DNA of 64,000 nucleotides from an uncultured bacterium. GTDB taxonomy: Bacteria; Bacillota; Clostridia; Lachnospirales; Lachnospiraceae. A program made the position numbers and the translations under genes. The stretch's first letter is position 1. Every line of letters starts with the position of its first letter. Shown here one piece after another: positions 54,239-61,774 of the stretch. The DNA lies in contig CAJMRM010000005.1 of NCBI GenBank assembly GCA_905215775.1, positions 19,230 through 83,229 on the forward strand, read 5' to 3'. Below the pieces are notes generated by a model, which saw only the letters and a program-made list of their open reading frames with translations, searched no databases and had not been told where the DNA came from.

Positions 54239-54718
54239 TTATTCGGGATAGATGAGGCGTTCCTCCTGGATATCCTCCAGCACCTCGTCGCAGAATTTCC
54301 GGGCCAGATATTTGGCCATGGGAAGGTTCATGTCCAGGTAGTTTCCGCAGTCCCTGGCGGCGGCGCCGGGGATCTCGCCTTCAAAGTCCCGGATAAAGGA
54401 AAACATTTCCTGAAGGAGAGGAATGATATCTGCGGATTCATAGTCACCGGCCAGCAGCAGATAAAAGCCGGTGCGGCAGCCCATGGGGCCGAAATAGAGA
54501 ACGCGGTCTTTATAAACCTTATGGTTTCTGAGAAACGTTGCGCCCAGATGCTCAATGGTATGGATCTCCGCAGTATTCATGACCGGCTCATGGTTGGGAC
54601 GGGTCATACGGATGTCGAATGTAGTGATCCGGGCATCTCCTGCAGTATCCCGTCTGGATACATAAACGCCGGGCAGGAGTTTCAGATGGTTGACGGTAAA
54701 GCTTGCGATCTTGTCCAT
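54239..54718 (-). CDS. luxS: S-ribosylhomocysteine lyase
   Basis: 159 residues. Iron/zinc site H53-T-I-E-H57 and C123 region in ARDCGNYLDMNL, with catalytic C82 in FGPMGCRTGFYL. Splits S-ribosylhomocysteine to homocysteine and DPD, the precursor of autoinducer-2, and recycles the activated methyl cycle. AAAGGAA ribosome site; promoter TTGTAT-17-TATAAT at 54757-54785. Own terminator, so monocistronic. No lsr uptake genes in the window. Confidence 0.97.
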   Translation of the reverse strand: MDKIASFTVNHLKLLPGVYVSRRDTAGDARITTFDIRMTRPNHEPVMNTAEIHTIEHLGATFLRNHKVYKDRVLYFGPMGCRTGFYLLLAGDYESADIIPLLQEMFSFIRDFEGEIPGAAARDCGNYLDMNLPMAKYLARKFCDEVLEDIQEERLIYPE

Positions 54719-54756
54719 AGATGGTTCCTTTCCTTTCTGTAAACGGTTCTGCTTCC

Positions 54757-54785
54757 ATTATAACGGCAAAACGGGAAGGATACAA
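54757..54785 (-). promoter_or_regulatory. Promoter of luxS
   Basis: Minus strand: TTGTAT (54785-54780), 17 nt, TATAAT (54762-54757). Confidence 0.75.
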
Positions 54786-54809
54786 GCCCCGATCCGCTGC
54801 AATGAAGAG

Positions 54810-54838
54810 TGGACAATGGGCGGAAAGTGTATTATAAT
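54810..54838 (+). promoter_or_regulatory. Promoter of trpS
   Basis: TGGACA (54810-54815), 17 nt, TATAAT (54833-54838). The leader of about 105 nt has GC-rich complementary stretches but none of the T-box signature, unlike metG. Confidence 0.7.
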
Positions 54839-54949
54839 GAAAAAGAATTGTTTGAAAATACAATGGGCTGCGGCGAATGGGCGGGTTTCGGACCGTTCCT
54901 TTTACGGCGGCCCCTGGAAAATGAAAACGAAAATTAAGGAGACAGAGCA

Positions 54950-55954
54950 ATGTTAGACGGAAAGAAAACTTTATTCAGCGGAATGCAGGCAACCGGTAAC
55001 CTGACTCTCGGGAATTATCTGGGGGCTTTAAAGAACTGGGTGACGATTTCCGATGATTACCAGACCTTTTTCAGTGTTGTGGATATGCATTCCATCACTG
55101 TCCGTCAGGACCCGGCAGAGCTTAGAAAGCGCGCAAGAACACTTCTGACTCTTTATATTGCCGCCGGACTTGACCCGGAGAAGAACTGTATTTATTACCA
55201 GTCCCACGTATCGGGACATGCGGAGCTGGCATGGATCTTAAACTGCTTTACTTATATGGGAGAGTTGAACCGGATGACCCAGTTTAAGGATAAGGCCGCC
55301 AAGCACGCCGACAACATCAACGCGGGCCTGTTCACCTATCCGGTGCTCATGGCCGCCGATATTCTTCTGTACCAGGCGGACGTGGTGCCGGTGGGAATCG
55401 ACCAGATGCAGCACTTAGAGCTCACCAGGGACATTGCCATCCGTTTCAACAATATCTACGGAGATGTGTTCACAGTTCCGGAGGCGTATATCGGAAAAGC
55501 CGGGGCGAAGATCATGAGCTTACAGGATCCGGCGAAAAAGATGTCCAAGTCCGATGAAAACCCCAACGGCAGCATTTATCTCATGGACGATCCGGATACC
55601 ATTATCCGCAAGTGCAAGAGAGCTGTGACGGATTCCGAGGGTACGATCCTCTACCGTGACGAGCAGCCGGGCGTTAAGAACCTGATCGATATTTACTGTG
55701 CATGTACCGGAAAGGCTCCGGCAGAGGTGGAACGGGAATTTGACGGAAAGGGCTATGGAGATTTCAAGATGGCCGTGGGCGAGGCTGTGGTCAGCGTCTT
55801 AAAGCCGCTCCAGGACCGGTTTGCAGATCTCAGCAAAAACAAAGAATATCTGGATAAGCTGATCAAGGAGAATGAGGAAAAGGCATCCTACTTCTCAAAC
55901 AAGACCCTTAGAAAGGTCCAGAAAAAAGTAGGCTTCCCGGAACGCGTCCGTTAG
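54950..55954 (+). CDS. trpS: Tryptophanyl-tRNA synthetase
   Basis: 334 residues, class I synthetase. The HIGH motif is the TrpRS variant TGNLTLGNYLGAL, KMSKS is KKMSKSDENPNG, and MAADILLYQADVVPVGIDQMQHLELTRDIA is the tryptophan/ATP site. AAGGAGA ribosome site. Followed after 21 nt by a FAH-family gene, which shares its promoter. Confidence 0.97.
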   Translation: MLDGKKTLFSGMQATGNLTLGNYLGALKNWVTISDDYQTFFSVVDMHSITVRQDPAELRKRARTLLTLYIAAGLDPEKNCIYYQSHVSGHAELAWILNCFTYMGELNRMTQFKDKAAKHADNINAGLFTYPVLMAADILLYQADVVPVGIDQMQHLELTRDIAIRFNNIYGDVFTVPEAYIGKAGAKIMSLQDPAKKMSKSDENPNGSIYLMDDPDTIIRKCKRAVTDSEGTILYRDEQPGVKNLIDIYCACTGKAPAEVEREFDGKGYGDFKMAVGEAVVSVLKPLQDRFADLSKNKEYLDKLIKENEEKASYFSNKTLRKVQKKVGFPERVR

Positions 55955-55975
55955 GGAACCGGTGAGGAGGGCTTT

Positions 55976-56869
55976 ATGAAGCTTTTGACCTATGCCGTAA
56001 ATAAAAAAGAAATGACCGGGGTACTGAATCGGGAGGGGAGCTTTGTGTATCCTCTTTCTGCGGCGGGGATGGAATACCGGACCATGCAGGAGGTCATACG
56101 GGAGATCGGCCCGTCGGAGCTGGAGCTCTTGGATCATATTTCCGGGCTTCCTCCCTATGAGGTATCCAATGCCGCGCCTTTGGAGGACATAAAGATCATG
56201 GCTCCGATCCCGGTGCCGGACCAGGATATCATCTGCCTGGGGATCAACTATCTGGCCCATGCGGAAGAGTCCGCCAGATTTAAAAAGGAAGCGTTTTCCA
56301 AACCGGACCAGGCGGTGTATTTTTCCAAGCGGGTCAACCGGGCCACAGATCCCGGCGACGGGATCCCATCCCATAAGGAGCTCACGAGCCAGCTGGATTA
56401 TGAGGCAGAGCTGGCGGTGATCCTGAAAAAGGATGCGAAGGACGTGGATCCGGAAGATGTGAGGGATTATATTTTCGGTTATACCATTATGAACGATGTC
56501 AGCGCCAGGGAGGTGCAGACGGCCCACAGGCAGTGGTATTTCGGAAAGAGCCTGGACGGATTTACTCCTCTGGGACCCTGGATCGTCACCGCCGACAGCG
56601 TGGAATTTCCGCCGAAGCTTAAGATCCAGTCCCGGGTCAACGGAGAGCTGCGCCAGGATTCCAATACGGAGCAGTTCATTCACGGGATCGCAGAAGTGGT
56701 CAGCGAGCTGAGCCGCGGTATGACCCTGAAGGCCGGTACCATCATCGCCACCGGAACGCCAGCAGGCGTGGGAATGGGCTTTGACCCGCCCAGATTCCTC
56801 AAACCGGGAGATGTGGTCGAGTGCATGATCGAGGGGATCGGAACACTGAAAAATCCGGTGGTGGAGTAG
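55976..56869 (+). CDS. Fumarylacetoacetate-hydrolase-family protein
   Basis: 297 residues; N-terminal cap of about 70 residues and the FAH fold. Metal and active-site pattern: ICLGINYLAHAEE, QLDYEAELAVIL (metal Glu-x-Glu), GYTIMNDVSARE, GKSLDGFTPLGPWIV, and TGTPAGVGMGF. Proteins of this branch are decarboxylases, hydratases or acylpyruvate hydrolases such as 2-hydroxyhepta-2,4-diene-1,7-dioate isomerase-like; the actual substrate is not evident. AGGAGG 7 nt ahead of the start. Confidence 0.87.
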   Translation: MKLLTYAVNKKEMTGVLNREGSFVYPLSAAGMEYRTMQEVIREIGPSELELLDHISGLPPYEVSNAAPLEDIKIMAPIPVPDQDIICLGINYLAHAEESARFKKEAFSKPDQAVYFSKRVNRATDPGDGIPSHKELTSQLDYEAELAVILKKDAKDVDPEDVRDYIFGYTIMNDVSAREVQTAHRQWYFGKSLDGFTPLGPWIVTADSVEFPPKLKIQSRVNGELRQDSNTEQFIHGIAEVVSELSRGMTLKAGTIIATGTPAGVGMGFDPPRFLKPGDVVECMIEGIGTLKNPVVE

Positions 56870-57010
56870 AGGGAAGAGCATTTCCCTGCTCCCAGCGGCA
56901 TGACTGCCTTCGCAGACCTTCTGGACAGCCGGGAGCTTTGGGATGCTGAAAGGACCGGGCCGCTCCGGAACAGAATCATATAGAAGCAGAGTTTGCCATG
57001 AAGGGAACGC

Positions 57011-57036
57011 GCCCGCCGCAGGCGGGGCTTTCTTTT
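57011..57036 (+). terminator. Terminator after the FAH-family gene
   Basis: CCCGCC-GCA-GGCGGG (57012-57026) then GCTTTCTTTT. The hairpin and flanks match the one at 49301-49317. The rest of 56870-57010 shows no gene and no clear signal. Confidence 0.75.
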
Positions 57037-57090
57037 CATGGCTTTTTCAAAATAGCGGGACCGGTTGGTGGATTTGGGGCCGCACCGCAG

Positions 57091-57181
57091 GATTGGGCAT
57101 AGAATGGCCTTTTTCTAGTGTATGCCCCAAAAAACGGATTTTTTGGGTATTTTCTTTAGAAAATCAAGCTTATGCCCAATC
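57091..57181 (+). promoter_or_regulatory. Multi-hairpin region before larB
   Basis: Outer arms GATTGGGCATA (57091-57101) and TATGCCCAATC (57171-57181) match perfectly over 11 bp. Inside are two hairpins: CCCAAAAAA-CGGA-TTTTTTGGG (57126-57147) and ATTTTC-TTTA-GAAAAT (57149-57164). A second TATGCCC at 57121-57127 is a rival partner for GGGCATA. This is either a structured leader RNA with two exclusive folds or a set of three operator half-sites. The AT-rich composition contrasts with the flanks. 41 nt to larB. Confidence 0.55.
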
Positions 57182-57221
57182 CCCCGGAAATCCGATGGTT
57201 AGAATGGGGTAAAGGAGAAGA

Positions 57222-58013
57222 ATGTATATGGAAGACATACGGACTATGCTGAACCGGGTGGCATCCGGGGAGCTTTCTGTGGACCAGGCGGTCCTGGAGC
57301 TGAAAAAAGAGCCATTTTCGGAGGCGGGCTTTGATGAACTGGGGTTTGCCAAGTTAGATACCCACCGGCGGCTGCGTCAGGGGATCGCTGAGGTGATCTA
57401 CGGAGCGGGAAAAACTGCGGAGCAGATCGCCGGGATCGTGGAGGCGATGAAAAAGCGCGGCCAGGAGCTGGTCCTGATCACACGGATGGACCCGGAAAAG
57501 GCCCGTCATACAGAAGAGCTGCTGAAACAGAGGCTTGAGGATGGAGCCGGTTTCCGGTATTTTGACGGTACCGGGATCGGCGTATGCGGGGACTTTCCGG
57601 AAAAGGACGGGGTCGGCACGATCGTGGTTGCCACCGGAGGGACCAGCGATATTCCGGTGGCCGAGGAGGCAGCCCTGACGGCCGAGGCCCTGGGAAACCA
57701 GGTAGAACGGCTTTATGATGTGGGGGTTGCGGGCCTGCACCGCCTGGTGGCGCATATGGATACGATCATGAGCGCCCGGGTGATCATTGCCATCGCCGGA
57801 ATGGAGGGAGCCCTGGCCAGCGTCATTGGCGGCCTGGCGGACTGTCCGGTCATCGCCGTTCCCACCAGCATTGGCTACGGCGCCTCATTCCACGGCGTCT
57901 CAGCCCTGCTTTCCATGCTGAATTCCTGCGCCAGCGGGGTCAGTGTGGTAAATATTGACAATGGATTCGGGGCCGGATATCTGGCCAGTATGATCAATCA
58001 TATGAAGGGATAG
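57222..58013 (+). CDS. larB: Pyridinium-3,5-biscarboxylic acid mononucleotide synthase
   Basis: 263 residues. LarB carboxylates and hydrolyses nicotinic acid adenine dinucleotide, first step to the nickel-pincer nucleotide cofactor of lactate racemase and related enzymes. PurE-like core: TIVVATGGTSDIPVAEEAALTAE, YDVGVAGLHRLV, VIIAIAGMEGALASVIGGL, PVIAVPTSIGYGASFHGV. N-terminal cap VASGELSVDQAVLELKK. Start ATG 57222 is 4 nt and ATG 57228 10 nt from AAAGGAG, so either may be used. LarC follows after 13 nt; LarE and LarA are not in the window. Confidence 0.93.
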   Translation: MYMEDIRTMLNRVASGELSVDQAVLELKKEPFSEAGFDELGFAKLDTHRRLRQGIAEVIYGAGKTAEQIAGIVEAMKKRGQELVLITRMDPEKARHTEELLKQRLEDGAGFRYFDGTGIGVCGDFPEKDGVGTIVVATGGTSDIPVAEEAALTAEALGNQVERLYDVGVAGLHRLVAHMDTIMSARVIIAIAGMEGALASVIGGLADCPVIAVPTSIGYGASFHGVSALLSMLNSCASGVSVVNIDNGFGAGYLASMINHMKG

Positions 58014-58026
58014 AGGAGGAAATAAA

Positions 58027-59331
58027 ATGAAGACGATTTACCTGGACTGCGGCATGGGAGCCGCGGGCGATATGCTCATGGCGGCGCTTTTGGAGCTGTG
58101 TCCGGAAAGGAAGGAAGAATTTCTGGAAAAAATGAACGGACTGGGGCTGCCTGGCGTGAAGGTGGAAGCGGAACCGGCTGTAAAATGCGGGATCACGGGA
58201 ACCCATATGAATGTGACGGTTTTTGGAGAGGAAGAGGAGAGTGAAGATGTTCATGATCATGGACATGCCCACACCCATTCCCATCATTATGGCGACGATG
58301 GACACAGCCATGATGGTCACGACGGCCACAGCCATGACGGTCACGACGGCCACAGCCACGATGGTCATGACAGCCATACCCACCATCATCATCACCATCA
58401 CTCCACCATGGCAGGCATCGCCTCCATCATCGAGAACCTGGATATTCCGGTTCCGGTGAAGGAGGATATGAAGGCAGTGTACGCCCTGATCGCTGAGGCC
58501 GAGGCCCATGCACACGGAATGCCGGTGGATCAGATCCATTTCCATGAGGTAGGCACCATGGATGCGGTGGCGGATATTGCGGGCGTATGCCTTTTGTTCC
58601 ATGAGCTGGGAGCAGACCAGATCATTGCCTCTCCGGTCCATGTGGGAAGCGGCCATGTCCACTGTGCCCATGGGATCCTTCCGGTCCCGGCTCCGGCCAC
58701 AGCCCATATTTTACAGGGAATCCCCGTATACAGCACCCAGGTCCAGGGTGAACTCTGCACGCCCACCGGCGCCGCCCTGCTAAAGCATTTTGTTAAGGAA
58801 TTCCGGGAAATGCCGGTGATGACCGCATCAAAGATCGGATACGGTATGGGGAAAAAGGATTTTGAACGGGCCAACTGCGTCCGGGCGTTCCTGGGAGACA
58901 CCGCCGAAACGGGAGATGAGATCGCAGAGCTGTCCTGCAATCTGGATGATATGACGGCAGAAGCCATCGGCTTTGCAGAGGAAACGCTGTTTGAGGCCGG
59001 AGCCCTGGAGGTTTATACGATCCCGGTGGGGATGAAAAAGAGCCGCCCCGGTATCCTTCTGACCTGTATGTGCAGGCGGGAGGACAAGGAGAAGATGGTG
59101 GAGCTGCTGTTCCGGCATACCACGACTCTGGGAGTCCGGGAGCATATCAGCCGGAGATTCACCTTGAAACGTCGGGAGGAAACCATAGAAACGCCCTGCG
59201 GACCTGTGCGGAAAAAAATTTCCCAGGGCTACGGTGTTACCAGAGCTAAGCTGGAGTATGAAGACCTGGCCGCCATCGCTAAAAAAACAGGCCGGTCTCT
59301 GGAAGAGATCCGGAAAGAAGCGGAAAAATAA
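58027..59331 (+). CDS. larC: Nickel insertion protein LarC, single frame, with His-rich insert
   Basis: 434 residues. Inserts nickel into the pincer nucleotide, the last cofactor step. N-terminal LarC1 part starts MKTIYLDCGMGAAGDMLMAAL and holds DQIHFHEVGTMDAVADI; the C-terminal LarC2 part runs from about ELSCNLDDMTAEAIG to the end. In Lactobacillus the two parts are joined by a programmed frameshift; here they are one frame. Residues about 75-127 form a His/Asp/Gly-rich stretch of over 20 His, with three 24-bp tandem DNA repeats, likely a nickel reservoir. AGGAGG ahead of the start; terminator follows. Confidence 0.94.
   Translation: MKTIYLDCGMGAAGDMLMAALLELCPERKEEFLEKMNGLGLPGVKVEAEPAVKCGITGTHMNVTVFGEEEESEDVHDHGHAHTHSHHYGDDGHSHDGHDGHSHDGHDGHSHDGHDSHTHHHHHHHSTMAGIASIIENLDIPVPVKEDMKAVYALIAEAEAHAHGMPVDQIHFHEVGTMDAVADIAGVCLLFHELGADQIIASPVHVGSGHVHCAHGILPVPAPATAHILQGIPVYSTQVQGELCTPTGAALLKHFVKEFREMPVMTASKIGYGMGKKDFERANCVRAFLGDTAETGDEIAELSCNLDDMTAEAIGFAEETLFEAGALEVYTIPVGMKKSRPGILLTCMCRREDKEKMVELLFRHTTTLGVREHISRRFTLKRREETIETPCGPVRKKISQGYGVTRAKLEYEDLAAIAKKTGRSLEEIRKEAEK
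58297..58368 (+). repeat. Three tandem 24-bp repeats in larC
   Basis: Units at 58297-58320, 58321-58344 and 58345-58368, each coding DGHSHDGH, with silent differences mainly at third positions; a partial fourth unit follows. Copy-number changes would alter the metal-binding stretch without shifting the frame. Confidence 0.9.
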
Positions 59332-59337
59332 TGAAAC

Positions 59338-59369
59338 AAAAAACCGTCGGTACACTTCCGACGGTTTTT
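59338..59369. terminator. Bidirectional terminator
   Basis: CCGTCGG (59344-59350) pairs with CCGACGG (59358-59364), six A before and five T after. Serves larC and the convergent lysozyme gene. Confidence 0.9.
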
Positions 59370-59375
59370 AACGTT

Positions 59376-61520
59376 TTATTTTGGTCCGCCTGTCTGGAAT
59401 TCCTTCAGTCCATCCGAACTGGAGGAACCGGAGCTGCCGGAATCACAGGATGGAGAGTCACAGCTGCTCCCACCTGGAACGGTAATACTGGAACCTCCGG
59501 AGGTTCCGCCTGGTCCGGATGTGTTTCCCGGATTTGCAGAGGAAACATTTCCTCCCCCCGGAGATGGTATGCCGGAATTTCCTGCGGACATTCCGGTTCC
59601 GCTGCCCGGTGCTGATGTACTGCCGGAGTTCCCGGAGGTTCCGCCCGGTCCGGAGGTACTTCCCGGATTTGCGGTTGTGATCCCGCTTCCGCCCGGGGCA
59701 GAATTTGTACCAGGAGCACTGGTCCCTGGAGATGATGTACCATTATTCCCGGCGGACATTTCTCCCGGCGATGATGTTCCATTTGTCACCTGATTTCCGG
59801 TAATTCCGGAATTCCCAGAATTTCCGGACGGCGGTGAATATACGCTGCCTGCCGATCCTCCATCAATGGCAGAGGCTTCGTTTAAGCAGACGCCGGAGTT
59901 ATTGAACGTATAATTGATCTGATTAATGGTAAAGGAGCCGTTGGAGATCATTTTTCCATCCGACGGATTCATATAATAATATTTCCCGTTATCCTTGACC
60001 CATCCGGTGACCATGTGTCCCGAGGGATTGAAATAGTACCAGGCTCCGTCGATCTGCTTCCAGCCTACGGCCATTTTGCCGGAGGTCTTGTCCATATAAT
60101 ATTTATTGGTGCCGTCACTCTGCCATCCAGTGACCATACGGCCATCTGTATGAAGATAATAGTACCTTCCGTCGAGCTGGAGCCATCCGGTCATCATCTG
60201 GCCGCTGCTGTTAAAATAGTACCAGTAATTATCAATGACTGTCCAGCCTGAGGCCATATCCCCGTCTGGATTGAAATAATACGTTACATTATCAATGGTC
60301 TGCCATCCGGTAACCATAGTCCCATCCGACTTCATGTAATAATATTTGCCGTCCAGGTTCAGCCATCCGCGGACCAGCCGTCCGTCGCTGGCAAAGTAAT
60401 AAAACGCGCCGTCCATTTTCCGCCATCCGGTGACCATGGATCCGTCGCCCTTGAGATAATAGTAATCGGTGCCGATTCGGAGCCATCCGGTGACCATGGC
60501 GCCGTCCAGCAGATAGTACCATTTTCCGCCGTCCTGGAGCCATTCGCTGGCCATTCTGCCATCGGGCTTCAGATAATACCATTTTCCGTCGATGGTCTGC
60601 CACCCGGTCATCATCTGTCCGGTTTTGGGAAGAAGATAATAATAGGTATTATCTAACGGAAGCCATCCCTTGTACTGAGTGCCGTCTGAATTCATATAGT
60701 ACCAGCTCTGCCCGTCATTGACCCAGCCGGTCTGCTTCACATAGTTTTTATAGTAGTACCATTTTCCGTCGATCAGACGCCAGCGGTCGGCGGGAAGCTT
60801 GGCGGAGAGATCCTTAAAGACAAAGTTTATGTCCACATTTCCATTGACGCCGTTGATCTGTCCCTCGTTGGTGGCCTGCCACATGGCGGCTCCCGTATAA
60901 GCTGGTTTGGCATTATACCGTGCCACCCATACATCATAAGGAACCTTGGTCATGTCGATCTTCTGGGAGAGCCAGTAATCGTTGGTGTAGACCATGGGAT
61001 AATACCCTGCGGCCTCCACTTTTTTACAGAACGCATTGATCACATCCGCCAGCTGGGCCGGAGTCAGCGCACTCATTTCCGTGGATTCCACATCGAGTAC
61101 CACAGGATAAGAAATAGGATAGTCCTTGATCAGATTCAGCACAAAATCTGCCTCGGCCTCCGCTGCCGCCGTTGTGGTGGCGTAAGAATAGATATAAGCG
61201 CCCACCTTCAGCCCCGCATTGAAGGCGTTTACCGCGTTGACGCTGAAATACGGGTCTACATCATTGTTATATTTAGTTCCCAGCATAACGAACTGCACAT
61301 CGTCCGCCGCCACGGCATTCCAGTTGATGGACTGCTTCCAGTGGGAAACATCGATGCCCCTGGCAGTGATCCCCGTGAGCGCAGAGCCGTCCGCCGCCAC
61401 ATAAGAGCCGCTGGCGTTCCGTTCCCAGGCCGCCGCAAAAGACGGTACGGCGGGATACGCTGCCGCAAACGCCATAGTCAGACTTAGTAACGCTGCAGCC
61501 AGCCGTTTCCTTTGTATCAT
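59376..61520 (-). CDS. Secreted choline-binding GH25 lysozyme
   Basis: 714 residues. Signal peptide at 1-31 (cleavage near PSFAAA). GH25 muramidase domain about 52-235 with G-I-D57-V-S-H-W and D143-V-E145 as catalytic acids. Then 13 choline-binding-type repeats of about 20 residues (pattern TGWxxxDGxxYYxxxDGxM) from about 243 to 540. Ends in a tail of about 150 residues made of Ser, Gly, Pro, Thr and Asn in near-repeats (such as PGNTSGPGGTSG), with two Cys and no LPXTG. Likely binds phosphocholine on the wall and cleaves peptidoglycan. Start 61520 has AGGGGG 6 nt upstream. Neighbouring LicCA gene makes CDP-choline. Confidence 0.9.
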   Translation of the reverse strand: MIQRKRLAAALLSLTMAFAAAYPAVPSFAAAWERNASGSYVAADGSALTGITARGIDVSHWKQSINWNAVAADDVQFVMLGTKYNNDVDPYFSVNAVNAFNAGLKVGAYIYSYATTTAAAEAEADFVLNLIKDYPISYPVVLDVESTEMSALTPAQLADVINAFCKKVEAAGYYPMVYTNDYWLSQKIDMTKVPYDVWVARYNAKPAYTGAAMWQATNEGQINGVNGNVDINFVFKDLSAKLPADRWRLIDGKWYYYKNYVKQTGWVNDGQSWYYMNSDGTQYKGWLPLDNTYYYLLPKTGQMMTGWQTIDGKWYYLKPDGRMASEWLQDGGKWYYLLDGAMVTGWLRIGTDYYYLKGDGSMVTGWRKMDGAFYYFASDGRLVRGWLNLDGKYYYMKSDGTMVTGWQTIDNVTYYFNPDGDMASGWTVIDNYWYYFNSSGQMMTGWLQLDGRYYYLHTDGRMVTGWQSDGTNKYYMDKTSGKMAVGWKQIDGAWYYFNPSGHMVTGWVKDNGKYYYMNPSDGKMISNGSFTINQINYTFNNSGVCLNEASAIDGGSAGSVYSPPSGNSGNSGITGNQVTNGTSSPGEMSAGNNGTSSPGTSAPGTNSAPGGSGITTANPGSTSGPGGTSGNSGSTSAPGSGTGMSAGNSGIPSPGGGNVSSANPGNTSGPGGTSGGSSITVPGGSSCDSPSCDSGSSGSSSSDGLKEFQTGGPK

Positions 61521-61613
61521 AGAAATCCCCCTCATGGTAAAATATTCCCGAACCCCTTGTGCTGATCATACTGTGCTCTCCGGCCATGGTACCCTTGCGG
61601 GAGAACAAGACGC

Positions 61614-61685
61614 CTGGATTTTCGCGGTGAACGCGAAACCCAGATGCGCGATGGTATAATGTCTGTTTTACAGACATTATACCAT
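61614..61685 (-). promoter_or_regulatory. Promoter plus conserved hairpin leader, copy C
   Basis: Reading minus: TATAAT (61681-61676) as part of a perfect 15-bp inverted repeat (61651-61665 with 61671-61685, 5-nt loop), then a hairpin: CTGG (61643-61640) with CCAG (61617-61614) and TTTCGCG with CGCGAAA, loop TTCAC. Same order and spacing as copies A and B, with paired changes in the stem. The -35 is poor (TTCAAG with a 20-nt spacer). The rest of the 254-nt leader has a further TTCTCC / GGAGAG pair. Confidence 0.6.
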
Positions 61686-61774
61686 ATAATCCCAGCGGAG
61701 TCTTGAATAATTTATTACAAAAGTGGGCCAAAATTCTGGGAATCTCGCGATGCCTGCCGGAATTTTGCCGCAAA

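Noticed and set aside
54839..54949. Tryptophan T-box before trpS
   Set aside because: The leader is only about 105 nt and lacks the T-box consensus and a terminator with T-run.
57091..57181. NiCo (czcD) riboswitch
   Set aside because: The gene context is nickel-related, but the stems here are AT-rich hairpins and I could not place the conserved four-way junction bases. Left as unassigned structure.
58223..58459. Thr/Met-rich and His-rich frames opposite or alongside larC
   Set aside because: They result from reading the 24-bp His-codon repeats in other frames.
59400..60780. Regularly spaced repeats that look array-like
   Set aside because: They are the coding repeats of the choline-binding domain and the Gly/Ser/Pro tail, spaced by codon units with variable sequence; no constant repeat with unique spacers, so not a CRISPR array.
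61536..61690. c-di-GMP riboswitch before the lysozyme gene
   Set aside because: The region is structured but I could not find the conserved GEMM core sequences; it matches the local promoter-hairpin element instead.
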